DNA from: Polynucleobacter campilacus
Lineage (GTDB): Bacteria > Pseudomonadota > Gammaproteobacteria > Burkholderiales > Burkholderiaceae
Length of the DNA: 64,000 nucleotides
NCBI RefSeq assembly: GCF_002206625.1
Contig: NZ_NGUP01000001.1
Span: forward strand, 124,001-188,000
Direction: 5' to 3'
The position numbers were made by a program, and so were the translations under genes. Positions 40,237 through 49,685 of the stretch are shown here, piece after piece. Numbering within the stretch: position 1 is the first letter of the stretch; each line of letters starts with the position of its first letter. The notes below the pieces were generated by a model. It was given only the letters and a program-made list of their open reading frames with translations. It was not told where the DNA came from and did no database searches.

Positions 40237-41874
40237 TTACGATCGTTTGATGTTTGGTGCTGCAAGCCCATCTATCAAGACATTGATACATGAAGGCAGG
40301 TTGCTAGTGATCGCACGTTTAGCAGCCGGCAGAACTTCATTTGAGTCATTAACAAATTCTCCATGCCCGCCAAATGCAGTACATACTCTTTCATAATGAG
40401 ATGGCAGTAGCTCACAACCAATAGTTCTGTCTTGACCATACTCGCGAACTTGAATTTGATACTCAGCATTCCACCGAGCATCATTACCAACCACCAGTAA
40501 AAATGGGAGCTTATAACGGACGGCAGTATCAATTTCAGCACTATGAAAGCCGAATGTACCATCACCCATCACTGCAATAATTAGCGAATTTGGTTTGGCA
40601 ACTCTCGCTGCGATTACGAAGGGTAAGCCAGCTCCAATAGATCCAGCTACGCCATTGATTACTCTGTTAGGTGCTTGCAGACAGGCTTGGGCCCACTGAC
40701 CAATTTCACCGCCGTCGCTAATGAGAACTGAATCAGGATGACTGTCTAGAATTTCTTGCAGTGGAGCGAGGGCTTGAATGGGGTGAATATTTCCCATTTT
40801 TGGTGGAAGCTCTTTCCACACCTTAGGGCGAAATGCGACTGCATCCCAAACTATATTTTGCCAATCACTTGTTGCCACCTCTTGATCTTTATTTAGACTA
40901 ATAATGGACTCAATGGCAACAGGAATATCTGCTTGAATAGTTTGCAATAGGCGATCTCCAACCGCTCTTTTGGCGCGTTCAATTTCATCCATATCAGGAT
41001 CAATTTGTAGAAACCGACAGTCCTTTTGGATTCCGGGACTTTGGGCAAACTTTAGAGTGAAATCAATCTTTTTTCCAAGTAGTAGTATGCAATCAGCTTG
41101 ATTTAATATTTCGGCGAAAGCGCCTAAGCTCGGATCACCAATGCCCCGAGGGCTTTCCATTCCAATAACGGGAATGCCAGTCGCTTTTTCAAGTGTCTTT
41201 AATTTAGCTTTACCTTCTTTTGATTGCATCAATGGGCCTGTCAATATGAGAGGCTTACTTGATTTTTTCAATTGCTTGATGAGCTTTTCTAGGTCGGCGG
41301 CATTAATTGAAGATGACTCTGCTTTAAAGGATGAAGCAGTTGGCATCACTGCATTGATGGGGAGCGCAGATTCAAGTACATCAGTTGGTAGGCTGAGATG
41401 AACGGGACCAGGTCTTCCAGACTTGGCAATACGAATTGCTTTTGCAATATCCAATGCCACTTCTTCTGTCTTTTGACAGACCCACGAAGCTTTTGTTAAG
41501 GGGGCTGCAATAGCCGCCTGATCCATTTCTTGAAAGGCGCCTTTTCCGATCTGCCCAATCGGTGCATGGCCTGAAATAAGGACCACGGGCGATTCAGCCA
41601 TCGCGGCGGTATAAAGTGCTGAAATGGCATTTGCATGACCAGGGCCACCCGTTACCATTGCAATTCCAACCTCTCCTGTTAATCTAGCCCAGGAGTCTGC
41701 CATGTGAACTGCTGCCGCTTCATGTCGCGTATGGATGAGGTCTATTTTTGAATCAAAAATAGCGTCATATACAGGCATGATGTGATTGCCAGAAAGGGTA
41801 AAAATTTTATTGATACCTGCAAATTCAAATGCCTCTATCAAGGCATGAGCCCCATTTTTATTTTTTGCATTCAT
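40237..41874 (-). CDS. Thiamine pyrophosphate-dependent enzyme (acetolactate synthase-like superfamily)
   Basis: TRHEAAAVHMADSWARLTGEVGIAMVTGGPG (catalytic Glu) and MGDGTFGFHSAEIDTAVRYKLPFLLVVGNDARWN (GDG...N TPP motif). Confidence 0.9.
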   Translation of the reverse strand: MNAKNKNGAHALIEAFEFAGINKIFTLSGNHIMPVYDAIFDSKIDLIHTRHEAAAVHMADSWARLTGEVGIAMVTGGPGHANAISALYTAAMAESPVVLISGHAPIGQIGKGAFQEMDQAAIAAPLTKASWVCQKTEEVALDIAKAIRIAKSGRPGPVHLSLPTDVLESALPINAVMPTASSFKAESSSINAADLEKLIKQLKKSSKPLILTGPLMQSKEGKAKLKTLEKATGIPVIGMESPRGIGDPSLGAFAEILNQADCILLLGKKIDFTLKFAQSPGIQKDCRFLQIDPDMDEIERAKRAVGDRLLQTIQADIPVAIESIISLNKDQEVATSDWQNIVWDAVAFRPKVWKELPPKMGNIHPIQALAPLQEILDSHPDSVLISDGGEIGQWAQACLQAPNRVINGVAGSIGAGLPFVIAARVAKPNSLIIAVMGDGTFGFHSAEIDTAVRYKLPFLLVVGNDARWNAEYQIQVREYGQDRTIGCELLPSHYERVCTAFGGHGEFVNDSNEVLPAAKRAITSNLPSCINVLIDGLAAPNIKRS

Positions 41875-41917
41875 TATTTTTTACAAATTCCTGACAAGAT
41901 GGTGACATAGATGTATG

Positions 41918-41949
41918 AAAAAACGCCACTCATCAGAAGTGGCGTTTTT
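41918..41949. terminator. Bidirectional Rho-independent terminator between the Bug gene and the TPP-enzyme gene
   Basis: AAAAAACGCCACT-(7)-AGTGGCGTTTTT: 8-bp GC stem flanked by A and T runs. Confidence 0.9.
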
Positions 41950-41951
41950 AT

Positions 41952-42938
41952 TTATTGAGCACTAATATTTCTGCCCTTAATCACTTTCTCCCAAACGACT
42001 GATTCTGCTTTCACTTGGGCTTCAAATTCTTTCTGATTATTAACCACTGCAGTTAAGCCATTTAAATCAAGGCTAGCGCGTAATGCTTCTGAATTCACGG
42101 CCTTAACAGTGGCATCGTAAATCTTTTCGGTAATTGTCTTTGGGGTATTGGCTGGAGCAACAAGCCCAAACCAACCAGTCGATTCAAATCCAGGAATACC
42201 AGCTTCAGCAACGGTGGGTACATCAGGCAATTGTTTTGAACGTTTTAAGCTCGTTACGGCTAAAGGCTTTATTTGCCCATTTTTGGCAAACCCGGTTGCC
42301 GCAGTGAGATTGCCTACCATGAAGTCGATTTGACCGGCTACTAAATCATTGATCGCTGCTGATTCACCCTTATACGGCACATGGGTAGCGGGGATATTTG
42401 CTGAATAGGTAAAGTTCTCAGCTGCCATATGTACTTGGCTACCAATGCCTGCAGAACCAAAATTAAGATCTTTAGTCTTGGCATAAGCAATAAATTCACC
42501 CAAGGTTTTGACTGGTAACTTAGTGCTCACTGAGACCAGCATTGGACCACTCGCCACATTAGTAATATAAACAAAGTCTTTGGCGTAATTGACTGGTAAT
42601 TTCTTATAAAGATTTGGGTTGACAGTGAGCATGCTTCCAGAGGCGAGCATGATGGTATAGCCATCCGCCGCAGATTGCGCTACAAACTCAGCGGCAATAT
42701 TGCCTCCTGCGCCTGGTTTATTTTCGACGATAACATTTTGTCCAAGATCTTTTGTGAGCTGTTGCGCTAATAGGCGGCCCAAAATATCTGTAGTACCACC
42801 TGCAGCAAATGGAATGATGAGCTTAATAGGTTTAGTTGGCCAATTTTGCGCGTAGGTTAGTGGCGATGCAATCAAAAGCAATGCCCCTGTGATCAATACA
42901 AATTGTTTGCCGATACTTCCAATGAATTGCTTAAGCAT
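41952..42938 (-). CDS. Bug/TctC family substrate-binding protein, candidate sulfolactate-binding (SlcH-like)
   Basis: Signal peptide MLKQFIGSIGKQFVLITGALLLIASPLTYAQ; WPTKPIKLIIPFAAGGTTDILGRLL; HVPYKGE; GGAG upstream of ATG 42938. Confidence 0.9.
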   Translation of the reverse strand: MLKQFIGSIGKQFVLITGALLLIASPLTYAQNWPTKPIKLIIPFAAGGTTDILGRLLAQQLTKDLGQNVIVENKPGAGGNIAAEFVAQSAADGYTIMLASGSMLTVNPNLYKKLPVNYAKDFVYITNVASGPMLVSVSTKLPVKTLGEFIAYAKTKDLNFGSAGIGSQVHMAAENFTYSANIPATHVPYKGESAAINDLVAGQIDFMVGNLTAATGFAKNGQIKPLAVTSLKRSKQLPDVPTVAEAGIPGFESTGWFGLVAPANTPKTITEKIYDATVKAVNSEALRASLDLNGLTAVVNNQKEFEAQVKAESVVWEKVIKGRNISAQ

Positions 42939-42996
42939 TCTTTTGTTCTCCAGTGGTAATTCGATTTTGTATCTTATCTCTAATTTCATTTAAAAA

Positions 42997-43024
42997 TATA
43001 ACCAGTTTTTATAAAATGGTTATA
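42997..43024. promoter_or_regulatory. Candidate operator: TATAACCA-(12)-TGGTTATA
   Basis: Perfect 8-bp inverted repeat in the divergent Bug/slcC promoter region. Confidence 0.5.
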
Positions 43025-43139
43025 AGCGTATATCAAGTTGGTATCTGCTTTATCGCTACTTAGCCTCATGTTTTTCGAAATTGCAGTGCACCATGTTTTG
43101 AATCTTGCAGGATATCAAATTCATCTATATGATATAGAT

Positions 43140-44069
43140 ATGTCATCTATTTTGATCTCCGAGTTCATTACAAGTCAAGCCTTAGAAACCCTGCGCTCTA
43201 AGCATGTAGTGGTTTATGAGTCCGAGCTTTATAAAGATCGCCCAGCTTTGATTGCTGCGTTGCAAAATATTGAGGGGCTAATTGTTCGTAATCTGACTCA
43301 AGTAAATGAGGAGATCCTGGCAGGCGCCCCAAACTTAAAGGTAGTTGGTCGGCTGGGTGTTGGGCTTGAAAATATTGAATTGCCTGCCTGCGCTAAAAGA
43401 AACATCAAGGTCATTCCGGCAACTGGTGCAAATGCCGAGTCTGTTGCTGAGTATGTTGTGGGTGCTGCAGTTGCATTAACGAGAGGATTTATTCCAGCGA
43501 CGGTTTCAACGCTTAAAGGTGAGTGGCCTCGCCCTCGTTTTTCTACTTATCATGAATTTTTAGGTAAGACCATTGGCATTATTGGTTTTGGTAGCATTGG
43601 AAGGGTGGTGGCTAAGAAAGCAAATGCATTTGGATTGCACTGTCTTGCATATGATCCAATGCTGCCTGCTGGCTCCATTGAACTTGATGGATTTTCAGTG
43701 CCATTACTCTCATTGAGTGACTTACTTGGTAAAAGTGACGCGGTTACCTTACATCTTCCATTTTTACCTGAAACAAAGAATCTATTTAATGCAGCTACCT
43801 TGGGTCAAATGAAAAATGGTGCCTGCTTAATTAATACTGCGCGCGGCGGCATCGTTGATGAGAGGGCTCTTGCAGAGCATTTGCGCTCTGGGCGTTTGGG
43901 TGGGGCAGCAATAGATGTGTTTGAGAGTGAGCCAGCAAAAGATTTGAGTCACTTTTCAGGCATAGAGAATCTCATTCTGACTCCGCATGTAGCAGGCGTA
44001 ACTCATGAAAGTAATGAGCGCGTTAGTCAAATGATTGCCGATGAAGTTAATCGGTTTTTTGGAGCATAA
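43140..44069 (+). CDS. slcC: D-2-hydroxyacid dehydrogenase, probable (S)-sulfolactate dehydrogenase
   Basis: GKTIGIIGFGSIGRVVAKKA, CLINTARGGIVDERALAEHL; first gene of a suyAB-type cluster, followed by a ComC-like gene. Confidence 0.78.
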   Translation: MSSILISEFITSQALETLRSKHVVVYESELYKDRPALIAALQNIEGLIVRNLTQVNEEILAGAPNLKVVGRLGVGLENIELPACAKRNIKVIPATGANAESVAEYVVGAAVALTRGFIPATVSTLKGEWPRPRFSTYHEFLGKTIGIIGFGSIGRVVAKKANAFGLHCLAYDPMLPAGSIELDGFSVPLLSLSDLLGKSDAVTLHLPFLPETKNLFNAATLGQMKNGACLINTARGGIVDERALAEHLRSGRLGGAAIDVFESEPAKDLSHFSGIENLILTPHVAGVTHESNERVSQMIADEVNRFFGA

Positions 44070-44070
44070 A

Positions 44071-45081
44071 GTGAATTTATCCTATCAACAGATGCTTGAG
44101 CTAGCCTCATCTGGTTTACGTGCAGCCGGTATTGGTGAAAAGGCAGCTCATGAGACAGCACAATTTTTAGCGCTTGCTGAGCTTGATGGATTGGCCTCCC
44201 ATGGATTAGCGCGAGTATCGCAATATGCAGGACATGCTAAAAATGGACGCATCGAGTTAGCCCCCAAAATCAAAGTGCGTCCTTTTAAAGCATCGGCTGC
44301 ATTAGTAGATGCTTGTGATGGACTTGCGTTTCCAGCGCTGCGCTTTGCTACAGACCTATCTGTCAATTTAGCCTCTAAGACTGGAGTGGGTTTAGTCGCA
44401 GTGACGAATAGTCATCATTTTGGAGTTGCGGGGCACTTTACTGAAGCAGCAGCACGCGCCGGATACATTTCATTATTGTTTGGCAACACCCCCGCTGCTA
44501 TGCCGATGGTTGGCGGTAGCAAAGCAATTTTTGGTACTAATCCTCTGGCTGCAGCCTTTCCAGTTGCTAGCCGCGATCCTTTAGTCATTGATATGTCTCT
44601 GTCAGCAGTAGCCCGTGGTAAGTTATTAGTTGCGGCGAAGAAGGGCGAATCTATTCCAGAGGGTTGGGCCTTAACGGCTGATGGTAAACCCACTACTGAT
44701 CCTAATGAGGGACTCAAGGGATTAATGGTTCCGCTCGGCGGTGATAAGGGCGCTTTGCTTGCTCTGATTGTTGAATTGCTCGTTGTCGGTTTGTCAGGAA
44801 GTCGCTTCTCTTATGAAGCAGACTCATTTTTCGATGCCAAAGGTAATCGCCCCCGTATCGGACAGCTTTTATTGGCGATAGATTCAGGTTTAGCAGGCAG
44901 CCAAGTATTTGCAAATAAGATGCAAGCACTCTTAAAGACCCTGGCATTAGATTCTGGAACCCGTGTTCCAGGGCAAAGACGTTTTAAACAGCGTGCATCA
45001 GGCTTTAAAGAAGGTGTCAACGTTTCTGATGTGGTTGTAGAAGAGATTCAGGCTGGTATTCGCCAGTCATGGGATGTTTAG
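44071..45081 (+). CDS. comC: Ldh/malate dehydrogenase-2 family oxidoreductase, probable (R)-sulfolactate dehydrogenase
   Basis: HGLARVSQYAGHAKNGRI, VAVTNSHHFGVAGHFTEAAA, FGTNPLAAAFP; GTG start at 44071. Confidence 0.78.
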   Translation: MNLSYQQMLELASSGLRAAGIGEKAAHETAQFLALAELDGLASHGLARVSQYAGHAKNGRIELAPKIKVRPFKASAALVDACDGLAFPALRFATDLSVNLASKTGVGLVAVTNSHHFGVAGHFTEAAARAGYISLLFGNTPAAMPMVGGSKAIFGTNPLAAAFPVASRDPLVIDMSLSAVARGKLLVAAKKGESIPEGWALTADGKPTTDPNEGLKGLMVPLGGDKGALLALIVELLVVGLSGSRFSYEADSFFDAKGNRPRIGQLLLAIDSGLAGSQVFANKMQALLKTLALDSGTRVPGQRRFKQRASGFKEGVNVSDVVVEEIQAGIRQSWDV

Positions 45082-45111
45082 TAGTTCAACAAGATTGAAG
45101 AGGAGAAGGTA

Positions 45112-45393
45112 ATGATCCATTTTGTCGTGCATGAGCCAGGAGATGGCGTAGGCGTGGTAGTAGTTGAAGGCGTAAAAGCTGGAGATGATTTGATTGGTTG
45201 GGTAATGGATGGAGATTTAACGCTCAATATGAAATCCGAGAGTGATATTCCCATTGGCCACAAAATTTCATTAAATGATTTTAAGTCAGGCGATACGGTG
45301 ATGAAGTATGGCGTAGACATCGGCAAGGTTGTAGCTCCCATCAAAAAAGGCGAGCACCTCCATGTTCAAAACGTAAAAACGAAGCGCTGGTAA
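45112..45393 (+). CDS. suyA: (2R)-3-sulfolactate sulfo-lyase small subunit (UxaA N-terminal/SAF-type)
   Basis: MIHFVVHEPGDGVGVVVVEGVKAGD...DIPIGHKISL...YGVDIGKVVAPIKKGEHLHVQNVKTKRW; paired with a UxaA C-terminal homologue. Confidence 0.85.
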   Translation: MIHFVVHEPGDGVGVVVVEGVKAGDDLIGWVMDGDLTLNMKSESDIPIGHKISLNDFKSGDTVMKYGVDIGKVVAPIKKGEHLHVQNVKTKRW

Positions 45394-45434
45394 TCCAGGC
45401 TTTTATTCACCTATTCATTTAGAAAGAAAACAAG

Positions 45435-46607
45435 ATGATTAATTTGAAAGACGCGAGCTTCATGGGTTACCGCCGTGAAAATGGCCGCATGGGAATTCGT
45501 AATCACGTATTAATTTTGCCTTTAGATGATTTATCAAACGCAGCTTGCGAAGCTGTAGCAAATAACATCAAAGGAACTCAGGCTATCCCTCACTCTTATG
45601 GCCGCTTGCAGTTTGGTGCCGACCTAGATCTGCACTTCCGCACTTTGATTGGCACTGGCACTAATCCAAACGTAGCTGCTGTAGTGGTGATTGGTATTGA
45701 GCCGCAGTGGACAAAAATTGTGGTTGATGGAATCAAAGCTTCTGGTAAGCCAGCAGAAGGTTTCTGGATCGAGGGTAATGGGGATACCGCTACAATTGCC
45801 TCTGCTAGCAAAGCTGCGTATCAAATGATGAAGCATGCCTCTAAGCAAAAGCGAGTTAAAGCACCGTTATCTGAGCTATGGGTATCTACAAAGTGCGGTG
45901 AGTCTGATACAACTTCTGGCTGCGGCGCAAACCCAACAGTAGGCGATGCTTTTGATAAGCTCTATGGGATTGGCTCTACCTTGGTATTTGGCGAAACTAC
46001 CGAGTTAACTGGTGGTGAACATTTGGTAGAAGCACGTTGCCGCACACCAGAGGTAAAAAAGAAGTTCCGTGAAATGTTCGATCGTTATCAAGACGTTATC
46101 GAACGCCATAAGACTAGCGACTTATCTGACTCTCAACCAACCAAAGGCAATATTGCTGGTGGTTTGACCACGATTGAAGAAAAAGCTCTGGGCAATATTC
46201 AGAAAATTGGTAAGAAATGTATCGTGGATAGCGTTTTGGATAAAGGTGAAGAGCCTAAAATCCCAGGCTTGCACTTTATGGACTCTTCCTCAGCTGCTGC
46301 TGAGATGGTGACCTTATGTGCCGCTGCAGGATTTGCAGCACACTTCTTCCCAACAGGCCAAGGTAACGTGATTGGTAATGCGATTCTTCCAGTGATCAAG
46401 ATTTGTGCAAACCCAAAAACAGTACGTACTATGGGTGAGCATATTGACGTTGATGTATCAGGATTATTGCGTCGTGAAGAGAATATGGACCAGGCTGGTG
46501 ATAAGTTGTTGGAGTGCCTCTTACGCACTGCTGACGGCGAATTAACGGCTTCTGAGATTCTCGGTCACCGTGAATTCGTATTAACTCGTTTATACGAATC
46601 AGCGTAA
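45435..46607 (+). CDS. suyB: (2R)-3-sulfolactate sulfo-lyase large subunit (UxaA family)
   Basis: [58 protein letters not shown]. Confidence 0.85.
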   Translation: MINLKDASFMGYRRENGRMGIRNHVLILPLDDLSNAACEAVANNIKGTQAIPHSYGRLQFGADLDLHFRTLIGTGTNPNVAAVVVIGIEPQWTKIVVDGIKASGKPAEGFWIEGNGDTATIASASKAAYQMMKHASKQKRVKAPLSELWVSTKCGESDTTSGCGANPTVGDAFDKLYGIGSTLVFGETTELTGGEHLVEARCRTPEVKKKFREMFDRYQDVIERHKTSDLSDSQPTKGNIAGGLTTIEEKALGNIQKIGKKCIVDSVLDKGEEPKIPGLHFMDSSSAAAEMVTLCAAAGFAAHFFPTGQGNVIGNAILPVIKICANPKTVRTMGEHIDVDVSGLLRREENMDQAGDKLLECLLRTADGELTASEILGHREFVLTRLYESA

Positions 46608-46617
46608 TTTTTAAAGT

Positions 46618-47337
46618 ATGAGATCCCTGACCGCTTATGAAGAAGTAAAGCAAAAGATCACCGATGATCTGGTCAGGGGCCGTTATCCAATGGGGCAGGC
46701 GTTGCCTGCCGAAAAGGATTTATCAAAAGAGTTAGATGTTTCTATAGGAACCCTGCGTAAGGCGGTGGACGAGTTGGTTGCGGAAGGTATTGTCGTTCGT
46801 CGTCAGGGCAGGGGAACCTATGTTGCTGAGCATGATCTTAAACGATTGCTGTATTACTTTTTTCACGTTGTAAAACACGACGCTGATAAAAAAATAAATC
46901 CACGAGTCGAGTTAGTTTCCTTAACTTCAGCTCTTGCAAATAGGGAAGAAGCCAGCAAACTGCAAATTAAAGAGGGCGCATCAGTATGGCGCCTAGTTAA
47001 TTGCCTTTATTTAGATGACAAATGCGTCATGATTGACCACATCACTTTGGATAAGAAGCGGTTTAAGAATTTAACTCGTGTAGATTTTATTAATCGCGAG
47101 GGCAGTATCTATCAGCTATATCAAATGAAGTACGGTCAGACAGTAGTTCGCAGTAGCGAACGATTACGTGCTGGTCTGGCTGGCAAGCAATACTCAGAAT
47201 GGTTAGATTTGAAGCCAGATTCACCAGTTTTGGTTATCAGAAGGGTAGCTCTTGGTATTCAAGATGAGCCATTGGAATGGCGAGTTTCTACACTTAACAC
47301 CAATCAACATGAATACTTTAGTGAGTTAGTGGTCTAA
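46618..47337 (+). CDS. suyR: GntR/HutC family transcriptional regulator with UTRA domain
   Basis: GQALPAEKDLSKELDVSIGTLRKAVDELVAEGIVVRRQGRGTYVAEH; immediately after suyB. Confidence 0.85.
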   Translation: MRSLTAYEEVKQKITDDLVRGRYPMGQALPAEKDLSKELDVSIGTLRKAVDELVAEGIVVRRQGRGTYVAEHDLKRLLYYFFHVVKHDADKKINPRVELVSLTSALANREEASKLQIKEGASVWRLVNCLYLDDKCVMIDHITLDKKRFKNLTRVDFINREGSIYQLYQMKYGQTVVRSSERLRAGLAGKQYSEWLDLKPDSPVLVIRRVALGIQDEPLEWRVSTLNTNQHEYFSELVV

Positions 47338-47343
47338 GAATTT

Positions 47344-48336
47344 ATGCTCACGACTGCTAAGCAGAACTTACCAGGTTTAATGGTTTGTTTGATCATCGCC
47401 ATGTCTACCAGTTTTCTTTCGGAAAATTATGGTGGACCACAGCTCTTATATGCTTTGTTACTAGGCTTATCACTACACTTTCTCTATCTGAATGATGCTG
47501 TCAAGCCAGGAATAGACTTCTGTGCAAAAACGATTCTTCGTTTAGGCGTTGCTTTTTTAGGAATTCGGATTACTTTTGCTGATATTAGTGCGATTGGTAT
47601 TAATACTGGCTTCATGGTCATAGTTGCCGTTGCAGCCACCGTTATCTTAGGGTTACTGCTCGCCAAGTTTTTGAGGATATCTCCCGATTTTGGCTTGATA
47701 GCCGGTGGATCTGTTGGCATTTGTGGCGCTTCTGCTGCACTTGCAGTTGCCTCTGTATTACCTAAGTCAAAAGAGAACGAGCAATTTACCTTATTAGTCG
47801 TTGTTGGCGTGACCGTACTATCGACCATTGCAATGGTGACATATCCTTTTGCTTTGCAAATGCTCAATATTGGCGATCTTTCAGCCGGTATTTTTATAGG
47901 TGCCACTATTCATGATGTTGCTCAAGTGGTTGCCGCAGGAATGCTGTTTGGTTCCGAGGCAGGCGATGTTGCAACTGTGGTGAAGTTATTTCGCGTAGCG
48001 CTACTCCTACCCGTAGTTTTAGTGATCTCTATTTTCTTTGATGCGCAAAGAGCGACTAATCAATTAGGGTGGGGTAGCTTGCGCTTGATCCCAACATTTT
48101 TATTGGGCTTTGTTGCGCTTTCTATTGTGGCTTCAATGGAAATTTTACCCACTTCAATCACACATCAAATTGGTGGAATATCCCGTTGGATGTTGGTGAT
48201 TGCAATTGCAGCTGCAGGATTGAAAACCAATTTTCAAGAACTAGCAAAGCTAGGTTGGCAGCCGGTATTTATGTTAGTTGTTGAAACCCTCTTTATTGCT
48301 ATTCTGGGGCTCATTTTCATTATGTATGGCACCTAG
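47344..48336 (+). CDS. suyZ: YeiH/COG2855-type membrane protein, putative sulfite exporter
   Basis: GGPQLLYALLLGLSLHFL, GGSVGICGASAALAVASVLP, ATIHDVAQVVAAG; adjacent to suyAB-suyR. Confidence 0.85.
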   Translation: MLTTAKQNLPGLMVCLIIAMSTSFLSENYGGPQLLYALLLGLSLHFLYLNDAVKPGIDFCAKTILRLGVAFLGIRITFADISAIGINTGFMVIVAVAATVILGLLLAKFLRISPDFGLIAGGSVGICGASAALAVASVLPKSKENEQFTLLVVVGVTVLSTIAMVTYPFALQMLNIGDLSAGIFIGATIHDVAQVVAAGMLFGSEAGDVATVVKLFRVALLLPVVLVISIFFDAQRATNQLGWGSLRLIPTFLLGFVALSIVASMEILPTSITHQIGGISRWMLVIAIAAAGLKTNFQELAKLGWQPVFMLVVETLFIAILGLIFIMYGT

Positions 48337-48425
48337 GGTTAACAGAATATCAACTTTTATAGTTTAGCAGTATGCTTTAAAAAAACGATAAGCTGAGTAA
48401 CGCATATAACGGAGGCAATGTATTT

Positions 48426-49685
48426 ATGTCTAAGAGGGATAAACTTTCTAATCGCCGTCTTTTTTTAAAGTCATCGCTTGTTGCGGGGGCGAGTATAAAT
48501 GGCGTAATAAGTGCTAATTCTGCCTTTGCTAAAAATCAGGGCGATGGTTTTTTAGAGGTTGATCCTTGGACAAAAACTCAGGGATCAACCTTCGTAAATC
48601 CACCTTATGGCTTGCCATCGAAGTATGAAAAGAATGTTGTTCGATTACTTCCCTCTCCAGCGCCAACATTCTTAACGGGTTCAAGAACACCCTTGCAAAG
48701 CTTGCATGGAATTATTACCCCTAATGGTTTAGTTTTCGAACGACATCATGCAGGAGTGCCTGATATTAATCCTGACCTACATAAATTGGTGATCCATGGT
48801 TTAGTGGATCGCCCAATGGTCTTTAGTATGGAAGATATTGTTCGCTTTCCATCGGAATCCCGAATTAATTTCTTAGAGTGCTCTGGCAATAGCGCTGCTG
48901 AACTTAAGAAGGCGAGCAATCAAACGGTTCAGCAAATTCATGGATTACTATCCTGTTGTGAGTGGACTGGCGTGCGCTTATCTACAATTTTGCAAGAGTG
49001 TGGTGTACAGCCTTCTGCTAAATGGGCTTTGGCTGAGGGTGCTGATGGCGCGGCGATGACGCGGAGTATTCCCATGAGTAAGATGATGGACGATGCTTTA
49101 TTGGTATACGCACAAAACGGTGAGATGTTGCGTGCTGAACAAGGCTATCCACTGCGCCTATTCTTGCCTGGTTATGAAGGCAATATGAGTATTAAGTGGT
49201 TACGAAGAATTAAGTTAGGTACTGAGCCATGGCAAACTCGTGAAGAGACCTCTGCTTATACCGATCTGAGGGCAGATGGGAAGGCGCTGCAATTTACTTT
49301 TGCCATGGAGGTGAAATCAGTCATTACGCAGCCCTCAGGGATGATGAAACTCAAATCAAAAGGCTTTTATGAGATCTCAGGCTTCGCTTGGTCCGGTAAT
49401 GGCAAGATTCGGCGCGTTGAGGTCTCGACTGATGGTGGTAAGTCATGGAGTGAGGCCGTGTTGCAGGAGCCTGTGATAGATAAATCCCTAGTTCGATTTC
49501 GTTTTCCTTGGATGTGGGATGGAGCACCAGCAACGCTGATGAGTAGGGCGGTTGATTCAAGTGGTGAAGTACAGCCTACGATGGATGCTGTTATCAAGGC
49601 TAAGAGCGCAAATACCTTCTATCACAATAATGCCATTCAACCATGGCGTGTTGCTGCTAATGGGGAGGTGACTAATGGACGCTAA
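48426..49685 (+). CDS. soxC: SoxC/sulfite oxidase family molybdenum dehydrogenase
   Basis: Tat motif NRRLFLK; PYGLPSKYEKNVVR, TPLQSLHGIITPNGLVFERHHAGVPDI, NFLECSGN (Moco Cys). Confidence 0.88.
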   Translation: MSKRDKLSNRRLFLKSSLVAGASINGVISANSAFAKNQGDGFLEVDPWTKTQGSTFVNPPYGLPSKYEKNVVRLLPSPAPTFLTGSRTPLQSLHGIITPNGLVFERHHAGVPDINPDLHKLVIHGLVDRPMVFSMEDIVRFPSESRINFLECSGNSAAELKKASNQTVQQIHGLLSCCEWTGVRLSTILQECGVQPSAKWALAEGADGAAMTRSIPMSKMMDDALLVYAQNGEMLRAEQGYPLRLFLPGYEGNMSIKWLRRIKLGTEPWQTREETSAYTDLRADGKALQFTFAMEVKSVITQPSGMMKLKSKGFYEISGFAWSGNGKIRRVEVSTDGGKSWSEAVLQEPVIDKSLVRFRFPWMWDGAPATLMSRAVDSSGEVQPTMDAVIKAKSANTFYHNNAIQPWRVAANGEVTNGR

